From Clostridium sp. OF03-18AA (lineage in GTDB: Bacteria > Bacillota > Clostridia > Lachnospirales > Lachnospiraceae), in NCBI RefSeq assembly GCF_003478035.1, contig NZ_QUEP01000002.1, positions 1 to 64,000 of the forward strand: DNA of 64,000 nt. The letters are read 5' to 3'. The translations under genes were made by a program, and so were the position numbers. Below are positions 32,420 to 40,651 of the stretch, piece by piece (the first letter of the stretch is position 1; each line of letters opens with the position of its first letter). The notes below the pieces were generated by a model. The model was not told where the DNA came from. It saw nothing but the letters and a program-made list of their open reading frames with translations, and searched no databases.

Positions 32420-34249
32420 ATGCGACAAAATGAAGATGTTATCGCCCTCTATTCCCGTAAATCAAAATTTACAGGGAAAGGCGAGAGTATTGGCAATCAG
32501 GTTGAACTTGGCAAAGAGTATGTTCGTGTGCATTTTGGTGATGCCGCTGTAGATAAAATCGTAGTATATGAAGATGAGGGATTTTCCGGAGGGAATCTGA
32601 ACCGTCCGGCATTCAAACGAATGATGGATGCAGCAAAAAAGCGACAGTTTAAGGCAATCATTGTCTATCGTCTTGACCGTATCAGCCGTAATGTCAGCGA
32701 CTTCTCTGGATTGATTGAAGAACTTGCCCGTTTGGATATTTCTTTTATTTCCATCAAGGAGCAGTTTGACACCAGCACCCCGATGGGACGAGCCATGATG
32801 TATATTGCATCTGTTTTTTCTCAGTTGGAGCGTGAAACCATTGCCGAGCGTATCCGTGACAATATGCATGAGCTGGCAAAGACCGGACGCTGGTTAGGTG
32901 GTACAACCCCTACCGGCTTTGAATCCGAAGCTATAAAAAGCATTACAGTGGACGGAAAGGCAAAGAAAGCCTGCAAGTTGAAACTTGTTCCGGAAGAAGC
33001 AGATATAGTCAAAACGATTTTTGATTTGTATGTGGAAACGGATTCTTTGACTTTGACAGAAGCGGCGTTGATTAAGCAAGGGTTCAAGACAAAGAACGGA
33101 AAATATTTTACCCGTTTCTCGGTCAAAGCGATTTTGCAGAATCCGGTCTACATGGTCGCTGACCAAGAGGCGTATGATTTCTTTATAAAGAATGATACAG
33201 ACCTGTTCTCCGAGCATGATGCCTTTGACGGTGTTCACGGCATGATGGCATATAATCGTACCGATCAGGAAAAAGGCAGAGCGAGTATCTCGTTACCGCC
33301 GAGTGAATGGATTGTGTCCGTTGGCAAACATCCCGGACTAATTCCCGGCAAGGTGTGGGTGCAGGTTCAAGAGTCATTGGAACGCAACAAGTCCAAGTCT
33401 TTCAGAAAACCACGCAGTAACGAAGCGTTGCTGACCGGTCTGCTGTTCTGCAGCTGCGGTGAGCGTATGTATCCGAAGATGAGCAAGCGAAAAACTGCTG
33501 ACGGCAAGGTGATTTACACCTATGTGTGCAAAATGAAAGAGCGCAGCCAGCGTACCGTGTGCAACAGCAAAAACGCAAACGGCAATACACTGGATATGGC
33601 AATCATCGAACAGGTAAAAATGCTTGCAGATGATAAGGAGACTTTTGTCAGTCAGTTGGAGCAGAGCCGAAAATTCTATACCGGCAATCGCATGGACTAC
33701 GAACAGCGGATTTCCGATATGAGAAAAGAGAAGGCAGAAACAGAGAAGAAAATCAATTCACTGGTGGATTCTCTCGTGGAAATGGGTGACAGCCCTGCCA
33801 AGGCTCATGTAACAAAGCGAATTGAGCAACTGAACGAAGAATACCAGTCCCTTGAAAAACGTATTCAGGAGCTGGAAGGACTGACTACGCAGCACGCTCT
33901 CAGTGATGTTGAATTTGACTTGATGCGCCAGCTGCTGACTGTCTTTAAGGACGGCATTGATGAAATGACCATAGAACAGAAACGAGCAGCCATCCGCACC
34001 ATCGTGCGTAAGGTTATCTGGGACGGAGTCAATGCCCATGTGGTTTTGTTCGGTGTGCAGGACGATGAAATCGAATACCCGGAAATCGCTTCTGCTGCTT
34101 CTGATAATACAGACGATGAGGACGATAATGATGAATTGGTGGCATTTTCCGATGTAGATTACGAAGATGATGATACGGAGGATGACCGCCTGGGAAAAAC
34201 TAATCCCCTCAGTGCATCAAAAACGCATTGGGGGGAGGATAGCAAATGA
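32420..34249 (+). CDS. large serine recombinase of the sigK element
   Basis: A 609-residue large serine recombinase. The catalytic domain has ALYSRKS with the nucleophile Ser15, then YEDEGFSGGNLNRPAF, IIVYRLDRISRN, the GRAMMYIASVFSQLERETIAERI signature and GRWLGGTTPTG. The recombinase domain follows, then the zinc domain with CSCGERMYP and a later CNSKN, and a coiled coil (residues about 430-490). The C-terminal tail is very acidic. Its TGA (34247-34249) lies inside attR, so the gene abuts the sigK 3' half. Position and orientation make it the enzyme expected to excise the element and rejoin sigK, comparable to SpoIVCA. AGAAGGAGG precedes the ATG. Confidence 0.93.
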   Translation: MRQNEDVIALYSRKSKFTGKGESIGNQVELGKEYVRVHFGDAAVDKIVVYEDEGFSGGNLNRPAFKRMMDAAKKRQFKAIIVYRLDRISRNVSDFSGLIEELARLDISFISIKEQFDTSTPMGRAMMYIASVFSQLERETIAERIRDNMHELAKTGRWLGGTTPTGFESEAIKSITVDGKAKKACKLKLVPEEADIVKTIFDLYVETDSLTLTEAALIKQGFKTKNGKYFTRFSVKAILQNPVYMVADQEAYDFFIKNDTDLFSEHDAFDGVHGMMAYNRTDQEKGRASISLPPSEWIVSVGKHPGLIPGKVWVQVQESLERNKSKSFRKPRSNEALLTGLLFCSCGERMYPKMSKRKTADGKVIYTYVCKMKERSQRTVCNSKNANGNTLDMAIIEQVKMLADDKETFVSQLEQSRKFYTGNRMDYEQRISDMRKEKAETEKKINSLVDSLVEMGDSPAKAHVTKRIEQLNEEYQSLEKRIQELEGLTTQHALSDVEFDLMRQLLTVFKDGIDEMTIEQKRAAIRTIVRKVIWDGVNAHVVLFGVQDDEIEYPEIASAASDNTDDEDDNDELVAFSDVDYEDDDTEDDRLGKTNPLSASKTHWGEDSK

Positions 34250-34256
34250 GATCCTG
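34242..34256. other. attR of the sigK-intervening element
   Basis: GCAAATGAGATCCTG matches attL in AAATG and ATCCT. The codons from GAG onward belong to sigK. The recombinase stop codon TGA is formed by the same bases. Confidence 0.75.
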
Positions 34257-34610
34257 ATGATGTTCCGGTCGGGGAAAAAGTTCTCCAGGGAAGTCTCCAT
34301 CTATGACCCGATCGGTGCGGATAAAGACGGGGAGACGGTGAGTCTGTTTGATGTTCTGGAATCCGGAGACCGGGAAGTGCTGGAGACGGTCATCATCGGA
34401 CAGGATGTGAAGATACTCTATGAGGCATACCGGGACCGTCTGACGGAGACGGAAAAAAAGGTGATTCGGATGCGCTACGGTCTGTTCGGGGAAGATGAGC
34501 ACACGCAGCGGGAGATCGCCGGACAGCTTGGAATTTCCCGATCCTATGTATCCAGGATCGAGAAAAAGGCGGTTGCCCGCATGCGGGAGGCGTTCGGATA
34601 CGGAGAGTGA
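34248..34610 (+). CDS. sigK: sporulation sigma factor K, 3' half (interrupted)
   Basis: The C-terminal 120 codons of sigma-K. It opens with EILMMFRSGKKFSREVS, then IYDPIGADKDGETVSLFDVL, which distinguishes sigma-K from sigma-E. Region 4 is TETEKKVIRMRYGLFG and the helix-turn-helix HTQREIAGQLGISRSYVSRIEKKA contacts the -35. No start codon of its own is used; an open frame reaches back to 34167 inside the recombinase gene but is not sigma-like. Joined to 14149-14415 it gives one frame of about 209 residues. Without excision neither half can make a working factor. Confidence 0.92.
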   Translation, partial: EILMMFRSGKKFSREVSIYDPIGADKDGETVSLFDVLESGDREVLETVIIGQDVKILYEAYRDRLTETEKKVIRMRYGLFGEDEHTQREIAGQLGISRSYVSRIEKKAVARMREAFGYGE

Positions 34611-34648
34611 AACGGACGGTATGAGTCCGGATCATGGAAAAACAAAAG

Positions 34649-34752
34649 ACAGGATCGGGAGAACAGCATGATGGTCTGGAAAAGGATCATTGTGCTGTTT
34701 TTGTTTGGAAAGAAATTTCCGGACTGCGGGACCCGATCCTGTGCCGTTTTTT
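34649..34752 (+). terminator. complex terminator after sigK
   Basis: ACAGGATCGGG (34649-34659) pairs with CCCGATCCTGT (34732-34742) and is followed after GCCG by TTTTTT. The loop contains a second stem, AACAGCATGAT...ATCATTGTGCTGTT. The remainder of the 34611-34981 gap holds the arg promoter. Confidence 0.5.
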
Positions 34753-34803
34753 ATATGTGTTCGCTCTGAATTTATAAAAACGCAAAAAAGAATAAAAAAC
34801 CCC

Positions 34804-34872
34804 TTGCATAAATATACATATAGGATTATAATTATGCATAATTATTCAGAAAATATTCAGCTTTATGCATCT
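34804..34872 (+). promoter_or_regulatory. arg operon promoter with ARG-box-like repeats
   Basis: TTGCAT (34804-34809), a 17-base spacer and TATAAT (34827-34832). Downstream and overlapping are AT-rich imperfect palindromes, TATGCATAATTATTCA and AATATTCAGCTTTATGCAT, of the kind bound by ArgR/AhrC. Repression by arginine is inferred. Confidence 0.65.
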
Positions 34873-34981
34873 GCCCCCACAAAAACATGCAGAGAAGAAA
34901 AGCTCCGATCCCTTTTTTAACACGGACCGGAAGGAAAGCTGACTGGGATCCAGCAAATTATGACCGAGAGGAGAAACGATT

Positions 34982-35920
34982 ATGAAGCCAAAGGTATACA
35001 TTGACGGAAAAGAAGGAACCACCGGACTCCAGATTTATGAGAGACTTGCATTGAGAGACGATATTGAACTCCTGATGATCGATGAGGCAAAGAGAAAAGA
35101 TGCGGATGAGAGAAAGAAACTCATCAACGCCGCGGATATCACGTTCCTCTGTCTGCCGGATGCGGCGGCAAAAGAGGCGGTGAGCTTTGTGGAAAAAGAT
35201 TCCGCAAGGATCATCGATGCATCGACGGCACACCGGACAGCTCCGGGCTGGGCATATGGAATTCCGGAACTTTCCGACGCACATAAGGATGCGATCGTTC
35301 ATGCGAAATATACGGCAAACCCGGGCTGCCATGCATCGGGATTTGTGATCCCGGTCTATCCGCTCGTTGCGGCGGGGATCATCCCGAAGGAGACACCGCT
35401 CACCGTATTCTCCCTGACCGGCTACTCCGGAGGCGGAAAAAAGATGATCGCGGAATACGAATCTCCGGAGAAACCGACTCTCTACAATACCCCGAGGATC
35501 TACGGCTTAAGCCTGAAACATAAACACCTGCCGGAGATGCAGAAGATCTGCGGACTCGACGTTCCGCCGGTGTTCTGCCCGATCGTGGATGACTACTATA
35601 AAGGAATGGCGGTCACTGTGATGCTGCAGAATTCAATGTTAAAGGGAAATCCGACTGCAAAGGATATCCATGAGGCACTTGCAGCTCATTATAATGGAAA
35701 GAACGTTGTAAAAGTCCATCCGTTCGGCTGGGACGATCCGATGATCGCGGCGGGAACTATGGCCGGAAAGGACAGCATGGAAATCGTGGTCAACGGACAT
35801 GAGGACCAGACGATCATCACGGCGCTGTTTGACAATCTCGGAAAAGGCGCATCCGGTGCAGCTGTCGAGAACATGAACCTGATGCTCGGATTTGAGGAGA
35901 CGGCAGGATTAAATCTGTAA
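34982..35920 (+). CDS. argC: N-acetyl-gamma-glutamyl-phosphate reductase
   Basis: A 312-residue ArgC, third step of arginine synthesis (NADPH-dependent reduction to the semialdehyde). It is the short ArgC class: the N-terminus KVYIDGKEGTTGLQIYERL is the nucleotide-binding fold, and NPGCHASGF contains the catalytic Cys. LTGYSGGGKKMI and HKHLPEMQ follow the family order. AGAGGAG lies upstream of the ATG. It is first of argC-argB-argD-argF. The usual clostridial neighbour argJ is absent between argC and argB. Confidence 0.96.
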   Translation: MKPKVYIDGKEGTTGLQIYERLALRDDIELLMIDEAKRKDADERKKLINAADITFLCLPDAAAKEAVSFVEKDSARIIDASTAHRTAPGWAYGIPELSDAHKDAIVHAKYTANPGCHASGFVIPVYPLVAAGIIPKETPLTVFSLTGYSGGGKKMIAEYESPEKPTLYNTPRIYGLSLKHKHLPEMQKICGLDVPPVFCPIVDDYYKGMAVTVMLQNSMLKGNPTAKDIHEALAAHYNGKNVVKVHPFGWDDPMIAAGTMAGKDSMEIVVNGHEDQTIITALFDNLGKGASGAAVENMNLMLGFEETAGLNL

Positions 35921-36010
35921 AAAGGAATGGATGTCTGCAGAAAAAAAGATGCAGGCGAGTCCGAAACAGTCAGAAACGTGATATAGATGATAAGAGGGGA
36001 GAAAAACGTT

Positions 36011-36880
36011 ATGGAAAATCTGAAACCGGAAACAAGAGCTGGCGTTCTCGTTGAGGCGCTCCCATACCTTCAGGATTACTATGGAAAGATCGTGGTCGTC
36101 AAATACGGCGGAAATGCCATGATCAATGAAGAATTAAAACAGGCGGTCATCCGCGACATTGTTCTTTTAAATCTGGTCGGCATCAAGGTCGTTCTGGTTC
36201 ACGGTGGCGGTCCGGAGATCGGGGAACTCTTAAAGAAGACAGGAAAAGAGTCCAAATTCATCAAGGGACTCCGCTACACCGATCAGGAGACCATGGAGGC
36301 AGTCCAGATGGTCCTCTGCGGAAAGCTCAATAAGAACCTTGTGACGCTCTTAAAAAATGCCGGAGGAAAAGGCGTCGGCTTAAGCGGTATGGACGGCGGA
36401 TTATTTGAGGCAGTCAAATTAAATGATCCGGACGGCACCGAGTACGGCTATGTGGGCGATATCGTAAAGACAAACCCGCAGATTGTTCTCGATATGCTGG
36501 AAAAAGGCTACATTCCGGTTGTTACCTGCGTTGCAGCGGGAATCGATGACACCTGCAACTACAATATCAACGCGGATACGGCGGCGGAGAAGCTGGCGAT
36601 CGCGCTGAAGGCGAAAAAGCTGATCATGCTGACTGACGTGCGCGGACTGTTAAGAGATCCGTCCGATGACACGACACTTATCAAGCGCCTGAAAGTTTCG
36701 GATGTTCCGTCCCTGGTCAAGGAGGGCGTCATCAAGGGCGGCATGATCCCGAAGGTCAACTGCTGCGTGGAGTGCGTCCGTCAGGGCGTAGAGCGTGCGA
36801 ACATCCAGGACGGCCGTGTGCCGCACTCGATCTTAATCGAGCTGCTCACAAACGAAGGCGTTGGAACCATGTTTTCATAG
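36011..36880 (+). CDS. argB: acetylglutamate kinase
   Basis: A 289-residue ArgB of the amino-acid kinase fold that phosphorylates N-acetylglutamate. Motifs: VVKYGGNAM near residues 27-35, LVHGGGPEI near 62-70, and KLIMLTDVRG near 200-209. The C-terminus GGMIPKVNCCVECVRQGV is followed by the conserved end HSILIELLTNEGVGTM. The start at 36011 has AGAGGGGAG upstream; the open frame begins eight codons earlier. The N-terminal extension (NLKPETRAGVLVEALPYLQ) is the helix that in arginine-sensitive hexameric kinases forms the ring, so feedback inhibition by arginine is likely. It lies 12 bases before argD. Confidence 0.96.
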   Translation: MENLKPETRAGVLVEALPYLQDYYGKIVVVKYGGNAMINEELKQAVIRDIVLLNLVGIKVVLVHGGGPEIGELLKKTGKESKFIKGLRYTDQETMEAVQMVLCGKLNKNLVTLLKNAGGKGVGLSGMDGGLFEAVKLNDPDGTEYGYVGDIVKTNPQIVLDMLEKGYIPVVTCVAAGIDDTCNYNINADTAAEKLAIALKAKKLIMLTDVRGLLRDPSDDTTLIKRLKVSDVPSLVKEGVIKGGMIPKVNCCVECVRQGVERANIQDGRVPHSILIELLTNEGVGTMFS

Positions 36881-36892
36881 GAGGAACAAGGA

Positions 36893-38071
36893 ATGACTGC
36901 AGAAGAGATCAAGAAAAAAGATTCAGAATATATCATGCATACCTACGGACGGTTTGACATCGTCCTTGACCACGGAAAAGGCGCGACGCTCTGGGATGCA
37001 GACGGAAAAGAGTATGTGGACCTCACGTCCGGGATCGGCGTCAACAGCCTGGGACATGGAAATGAGAAGATCGTCGGTGCGATCACAAAACAGGCGGAAA
37101 AGCTCATGCATGCGTCAAATCTCTACTACACGGAGCCGATGGTGAGTGCTGCTGAGAAGCTTGTGACGGCAACCGGCATGGGAAAGATCTTCTTCGCAAA
37201 CTCCGGAGCAGAGGCGAACGAGGGCGCGATCAAGGTTGCGAGAAAGTATTCCTTCGATAAATACGGGGCAGGGAGAAACAAGATCGTGACACTGATCCAG
37301 TCCTTCCACGGAAGAACCGTGACGACCTTAAAGGCAACCGGACAGGAGAAGTTCCACCAGTATTTTTTCCCGTTCACGGAAGGTTTTGACTATGCGAAGG
37401 CAAATGACCTAGCGGATGTAACCGCAAAAGCGGACAAGACCTGCTGCGCGGTCATGATGGAGATGATCCAGGGCGAGGGCGGTGTTCTCCCGCTCGACAA
37501 AGAGTTCGTCCAGGGGGTTGCAAAGTTCTGTAAGGAACATGACATCCTTCTCATCGTGGATGAGGTCCAGACCGGCATCGGAAGATGCGGAAGTCTTTTT
37601 GCATACGAGCAGTACGGGATTTCCCCTGACATCGTGACGATGGCGAAAGGACTCGGCGGCGGACTTCCGATCGGCGGCGTGCTCACATCTGCAGCGTGTG
37701 CCGACGTGATGGGACCTGGAACCCATGGTTCCACATTTGGAGGCAACCCGGTGAGTGCAGCGTCCGCAAATGTCGTTCTCGACACGGTGAATGATCCGGA
37801 ATTCTTAAAAGAAGTTCAGGAAAAAGGCGCTTACATCAAGAAAAAAGTCCTGGGATTCCACTCCCCGGCAGTCAAAAATGTCCGCGGCATGGGACTCATG
37901 CTCGGCATCATCGTAGATCCGGAAAAGCGTGCCGGATACGTTTCAAAGCTCATGGAAAAGGGCATTCTCGTGCTGACAGCCGGAACGGACGCGATCCGTC
38001 TGCTTCCGCCGTTAGTCATTACATATGAAGAGATCGATAAGGCACTTGAGGCCATGAAGGAGGTATTTTAA
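36893..38071 (+). CDS. argD: acetylornithine aminotransferase
   Basis: A 392-residue class-III PLP aminotransferase, fourth step of arginine synthesis. FFANSGAEANEGAIKVAR and FHGRTVTTLKATGQ mark the substrate and PLP-phosphate sites, IVDEVQTGIGRCG holds the PLP-ring Asp, and MAKGLGGGLPIG supplies the Schiff-base Lys. The region GSTFGGNPVSAA is typical of ArgD. AGGAGGAAC precedes the ATG, and the gap to argF is only three bases. The order argB-argD-argF is intact. Confidence 0.95.
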   Translation: MTAEEIKKKDSEYIMHTYGRFDIVLDHGKGATLWDADGKEYVDLTSGIGVNSLGHGNEKIVGAITKQAEKLMHASNLYYTEPMVSAAEKLVTATGMGKIFFANSGAEANEGAIKVARKYSFDKYGAGRNKIVTLIQSFHGRTVTTLKATGQEKFHQYFFPFTEGFDYAKANDLADVTAKADKTCCAVMMEMIQGEGGVLPLDKEFVQGVAKFCKEHDILLIVDEVQTGIGRCGSLFAYEQYGISPDIVTMAKGLGGGLPIGGVLTSAACADVMGPGTHGSTFGGNPVSAASANVVLDTVNDPEFLKEVQEKGAYIKKKVLGFHSPAVKNVRGMGLMLGIIVDPEKRAGYVSKLMEKGILVLTAGTDAIRLLPPLVITYEEIDKALEAMKEVF

Positions 38072-38074
38072 ATC

Positions 38075-38986
38075 ATGAATCATTTATTAAAATTACTGGA
38101 TCTGAGTACGGAGGAGATCACCGGGATCCTGGATCTCGCGGACCAGTTAAAATATGAGAGAAAGCACAACATTCCGCACAGACACTTAGAGGGACAGACT
38201 CTGGGAATGATCTTCCAGAAGTCTTCCACAAGAACGAGAGTTTCCTTCGAGACAGGAATGTATCAGCTGGGCGGACATGCCCTGTTCCTCTCATCAAAAG
38301 ATTTGCAGATCGGCCGCGGAGAGCCGGTTCAGGATACAGCGCGTGTATTATCCCGCTACCTTGACGGCATCATGATCCGTACCTTCGAACAGAAGGAAGT
38401 CGAGGATCTCGCAAAATTCGGCTCCATCCCGGTCATCAACGGTCTGACTGATTTCTGCCATCCCTGCCAGGTACTTGCAGACCTTATGACGATCCGTGAG
38501 AAATTCGGAAGCTTTACAGGTCTTAAGATGTGCTACATCGGCGATGGCAACAACATGGCAAACTCCCTGATCGTCGGCGGCTTAAAGGTCGGCATGAATG
38601 TTGCAGTTGCGACACCGGACGGTTATAAGCCGGACGGAGAAGTCCTTGAGTTCACAAAGGGCTACGCAGATAAATTTGCCCTGGAGACAGACCCGTTCAT
38701 GGCAGCATCCGGCGCGGATATCGTGATCACGGACACATGGACTTCCATGGGTGAGGAAGCGGAGAAAGAGGAGAGAAAGAAAGTATTTAAGGATTATCAG
38801 GTCAACAAACAGCTCCTCGCAGCCGCAAATGCAGGTGCGATGGTCCAGCACTGCCTCCCGGCATACCGCGGACAGGAGATCACAGAGGAAGTCTTCGAGG
38901 AACATGCCGACGAGATCTTCAACGAGGCGGAGAACCGTCTTCATGCACAGAAGGCTGTTATGGTCAAGCTGATGAAGAAAGACTGA
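38075..38986 (+). CDS. argF: ornithine carbamoyltransferase
   Basis: A 303-residue OTCase, converting ornithine and carbamoyl phosphate to citrulline. It is distinguished from PyrB by QKSSTRTRVSFETGM (carbamoyl-phosphate site), DFCHPCQVLADLMT, and MVQHCLPAYRGQEI with the HCLP ornithine motif. The start lies three bases after argD with AAGGAGG in the argD end, so the two are coupled. It is the last gene of the operon and is followed by a terminator and repeat copy B. The window thus holds two related carbamoyltransferases. Confidence 0.96.
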   Translation: MNHLLKLLDLSTEEITGILDLADQLKYERKHNIPHRHLEGQTLGMIFQKSSTRTRVSFETGMYQLGGHALFLSSKDLQIGRGEPVQDTARVLSRYLDGIMIRTFEQKEVEDLAKFGSIPVINGLTDFCHPCQVLADLMTIREKFGSFTGLKMCYIGDGNNMANSLIVGGLKVGMNVAVATPDGYKPDGEVLEFTKGYADKFALETDPFMAASGADIVITDTWTSMGEEAEKEERKKVFKDYQVNKQLLAAANAGAMVQHCLPAYRGQEITEEVFEEHADEIFNEAENRLHAQKAVMVKLMKKD

Positions 38987-39007
38987 GCGGAAAAATAAAA
39001 ATCAGAA

Positions 39008-39047
39008 AGTTCCCTGTGGGTGCGGGAGTACCTGCGGGGGATTTTTT
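39008..39047 (+). terminator. terminator of the arg operon
   Basis: TTCCCTGTGGGT and ACCTGCGGGGGA form a stem with G-U pairs and a small bulge, followed by TTTTTT, 20 bases after argF. Confidence 0.65.
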
Positions 39048-39187
39048 GTTCAACAGGAAAGTTCGATGGAACTTCCCTGTTGAACAAAAAGGCACTACGT
39101 GCCAATGATGCGCACTCGCGCGAAGATGAAGATCGTCGCGAGCGACCGCGCTCGGCGCGTGAATGTGCCGTGGCACATTCTTTTTTA
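39047..39187. repeat. multi-hairpin intergenic repeat, copy B
   Basis: Same order of hairpins as 583-722. First stem: TTCAACAGGAAAGTTC / GAACTTCCCTGTTGAA, different from copy A but fully paired. Then GGCAC-TAC-GTGCC, the GCGCACTCGCGC block, GTCGC-GA-GCGAC and GAATGTGCC-GT-GGCACATTC with a T-run. Substitutions occur on both sides of the stems. 39188-39370 carries only the hydrolase leader. Confidence 0.75.
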
Positions 39188-39370
39188 GGTTTATATAAAC
39201 TTTATGAAATTTTAACAGATGTTTCCTGGGGAAAATACGGTATGCGTGTTATACTTATAGATAAGCTGAACACGTATGAAAACTGGCGGGGCATTGATCC
39301 TGACCGGAGACCGGATCCCGTCTGCGGATCCTGCCGATGGCAAAAAGATCTGGTGTGAGGAGGGAGAAAA

Positions 39371-40300
39371 ATGGAAATTCATGAATTTTATATTCCGTCC
39401 AGCAGTGGGATCGCGAATCTTCACTGTATGGAGTGGATCCCGAGCGGTGAGGTGAAAGCGATCGTTCAGATTGCCCACGGAATGATGGAACATGTCGGAA
39501 GATACCGGGAGTTTGCGGAATTTTTAGCGGGACACGGGATCTATGTCCTTGGAAATGATCATCTTGGACACGGAAAGACCGCAGCGGCAGCGGAAGACCG
39601 CGGATACTTCGGGGAGCATGGCGGAGCCGTCTCGGTGATCCGCGATATGCGCCGCGTGACGGTCCACGCGCAGAGAAAATATCCAGGTGTGCCGATCTTC
39701 CTTCTGGGACACAGCATGGGATCATTTTTCGCGAGACGATATCTGACTGTCTATAAAGACAGGATCGACGGAGTGATCTTACTCGGGACCGGAGCTCCGA
39801 AGGACGCGGAGGTCCGGCTTGGCTATCTGCTGGCGGACACGATCTGCAGACAGAGAGGAACACGCTGCCGGAGCAAACTGCTCTATGAGATGTCCCTCGG
39901 AAATTACAACAGGAAATTTAAACCTGTGAAGACGCCGTACGACTGGCTCTCCAGGGATGAAAAGAAAGACCGGGATTTTGGAGACGATCCGCTGACAGAT
40001 TTTATCTTCACAGCCGGGGCGTACCGTGACTTCTTTGAGGTGATCTTAAAAACGGCAAAGCTTGAAAAAGCCGGAAAAATGCGGACAGATCTCCCGATCC
40101 TGATTCTGTCCGGAAGCAAAGACCCGGTGGGAGAGGAGACAAAAGGCGTGCGCCGCGTCTATGAGCGATACGACAAGGCAGGAGCGGAGGATCTCTCCAT
40201 CGGCTTCTATGAGGATGCGAGACATGAACTTTTAAACGAACTCAACCGCGACCAGGTATCCGCGGATATCCTGGAGTGGATCGGGGAGCATGAGGGCTGA
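39371..40300 (+). CDS. alpha/beta hydrolase (monoacylglycerol lipase-like, serine aminopeptidase S33)
   Basis: A 309-residue cytoplasmic hydrolase. The oxyanion strand VQIAHGMMEHVGRY is followed by the NDHLGHGKT turn and the nucleophile elbow GHSMGS near residues 116-121. The acid is likely Asp in LSGSKDPVG near 251-259, and the His in YEDARHELLNE near 280. The HGM...E start and helix-rich cap (residues about 150-215) are typical of the monoglyceride-lipase/lysophospholipase group. The ribosome site GAGGAGGG is seven bases upstream. It is monocistronic. The natural ester is unknown. Confidence 0.9.
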   Translation: MEIHEFYIPSSSGIANLHCMEWIPSGEVKAIVQIAHGMMEHVGRYREFAEFLAGHGIYVLGNDHLGHGKTAAAAEDRGYFGEHGGAVSVIRDMRRVTVHAQRKYPGVPIFLLGHSMGSFFARRYLTVYKDRIDGVILLGTGAPKDAEVRLGYLLADTICRQRGTRCRSKLLYEMSLGNYNRKFKPVKTPYDWLSRDEKKDRDFGDDPLTDFIFTAGAYRDFFEVILKTAKLEKAGKMRTDLPILILSGSKDPVGEETKGVRRVYERYDKAGAEDLSIGFYEDARHELLNELNRDQVSADILEWIGEHEG

Positions 40301-40339
40301 TTCCTGTCAATGACGGCGAAAACATGGATGAAAGCTCAA

Positions 40340-40465
40340 ATGGTAAGGCCACGCGGCGGGTGTTTGTCCGCGCGGTGGGAGGACGATGCATATGGGGCTG
40401 GCGGAAATAGGAAGGAATCCTCCGCCGGACGCCCCATATTCGAGAGGGAATCCGCTCTCTTCTGC
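40340..40465. other. GC-rich folded intergenic block upstream of comM
   Basis: Three adjacent stems: CCACGCGG...CCGCGCGGTGG (about 40350-40380), ATATGGGGC-T-GGCGGA...TCCGCC-GGAC-GCCCCATAT (40390-40439, nine plus six pairs), and GAGAG...CTCTC (40442-40460). No reading frame with a ribosome site uses it, and no known riboswitch class was recognised. The rest of 40301-40651 is AT-rich and holds the ribosome site of comM. Confidence 0.4.
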
Positions 40466-40651
40466 AGGTGTGAGAGGGGAACGGATACAGGGTTCACAGT
40501 CTAAATTCTTAAAATTCTTAAACCATATCTATTTTATCAAAAACGGTGAAAATATTCTCGATTTCAGGGATGATTTCAACTAACAACATCAAGGATTCTC
40601 CTATCTCTATAGGTGGTGAGATGACAACCAAAGACTGGAAAGGAGTATTTT

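Larger units (their letters stand above)
14416..34247. mobile_element. skin-like sigK-intervening element (about 19.8 kb), mobilizable
   Basis: Everything between the two sigK halves. It ends with the large serine recombinase gene, whose stop codon lies in attR, as expected for an element excised by its own recombinase in the mother cell. Its cargo reads like an integrated mobilizable plasmid: ParM, ParR and parC-like iterons, a RepA_N initiator, a DnaC-like ATPase, an oriT, a MobA/MobL relaxase and TnpV. A STAND protein, a DUF4143 ATPase, a BlaI/BlaR1-like pair and an IS4-like insertion are also present. Parts (17.8-23.3 kb) are visibly more AT-rich than the flanking chromosome, suggesting layered acquisition. 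Confidence 0.88.

Noticed and set aside
40390..40439. Signal recognition particle RNA
   Set aside because: GGAAGGAA occurs in the hairpin loop, but the SRP core (tetraloop context and flanking asymmetric loop) is not present.
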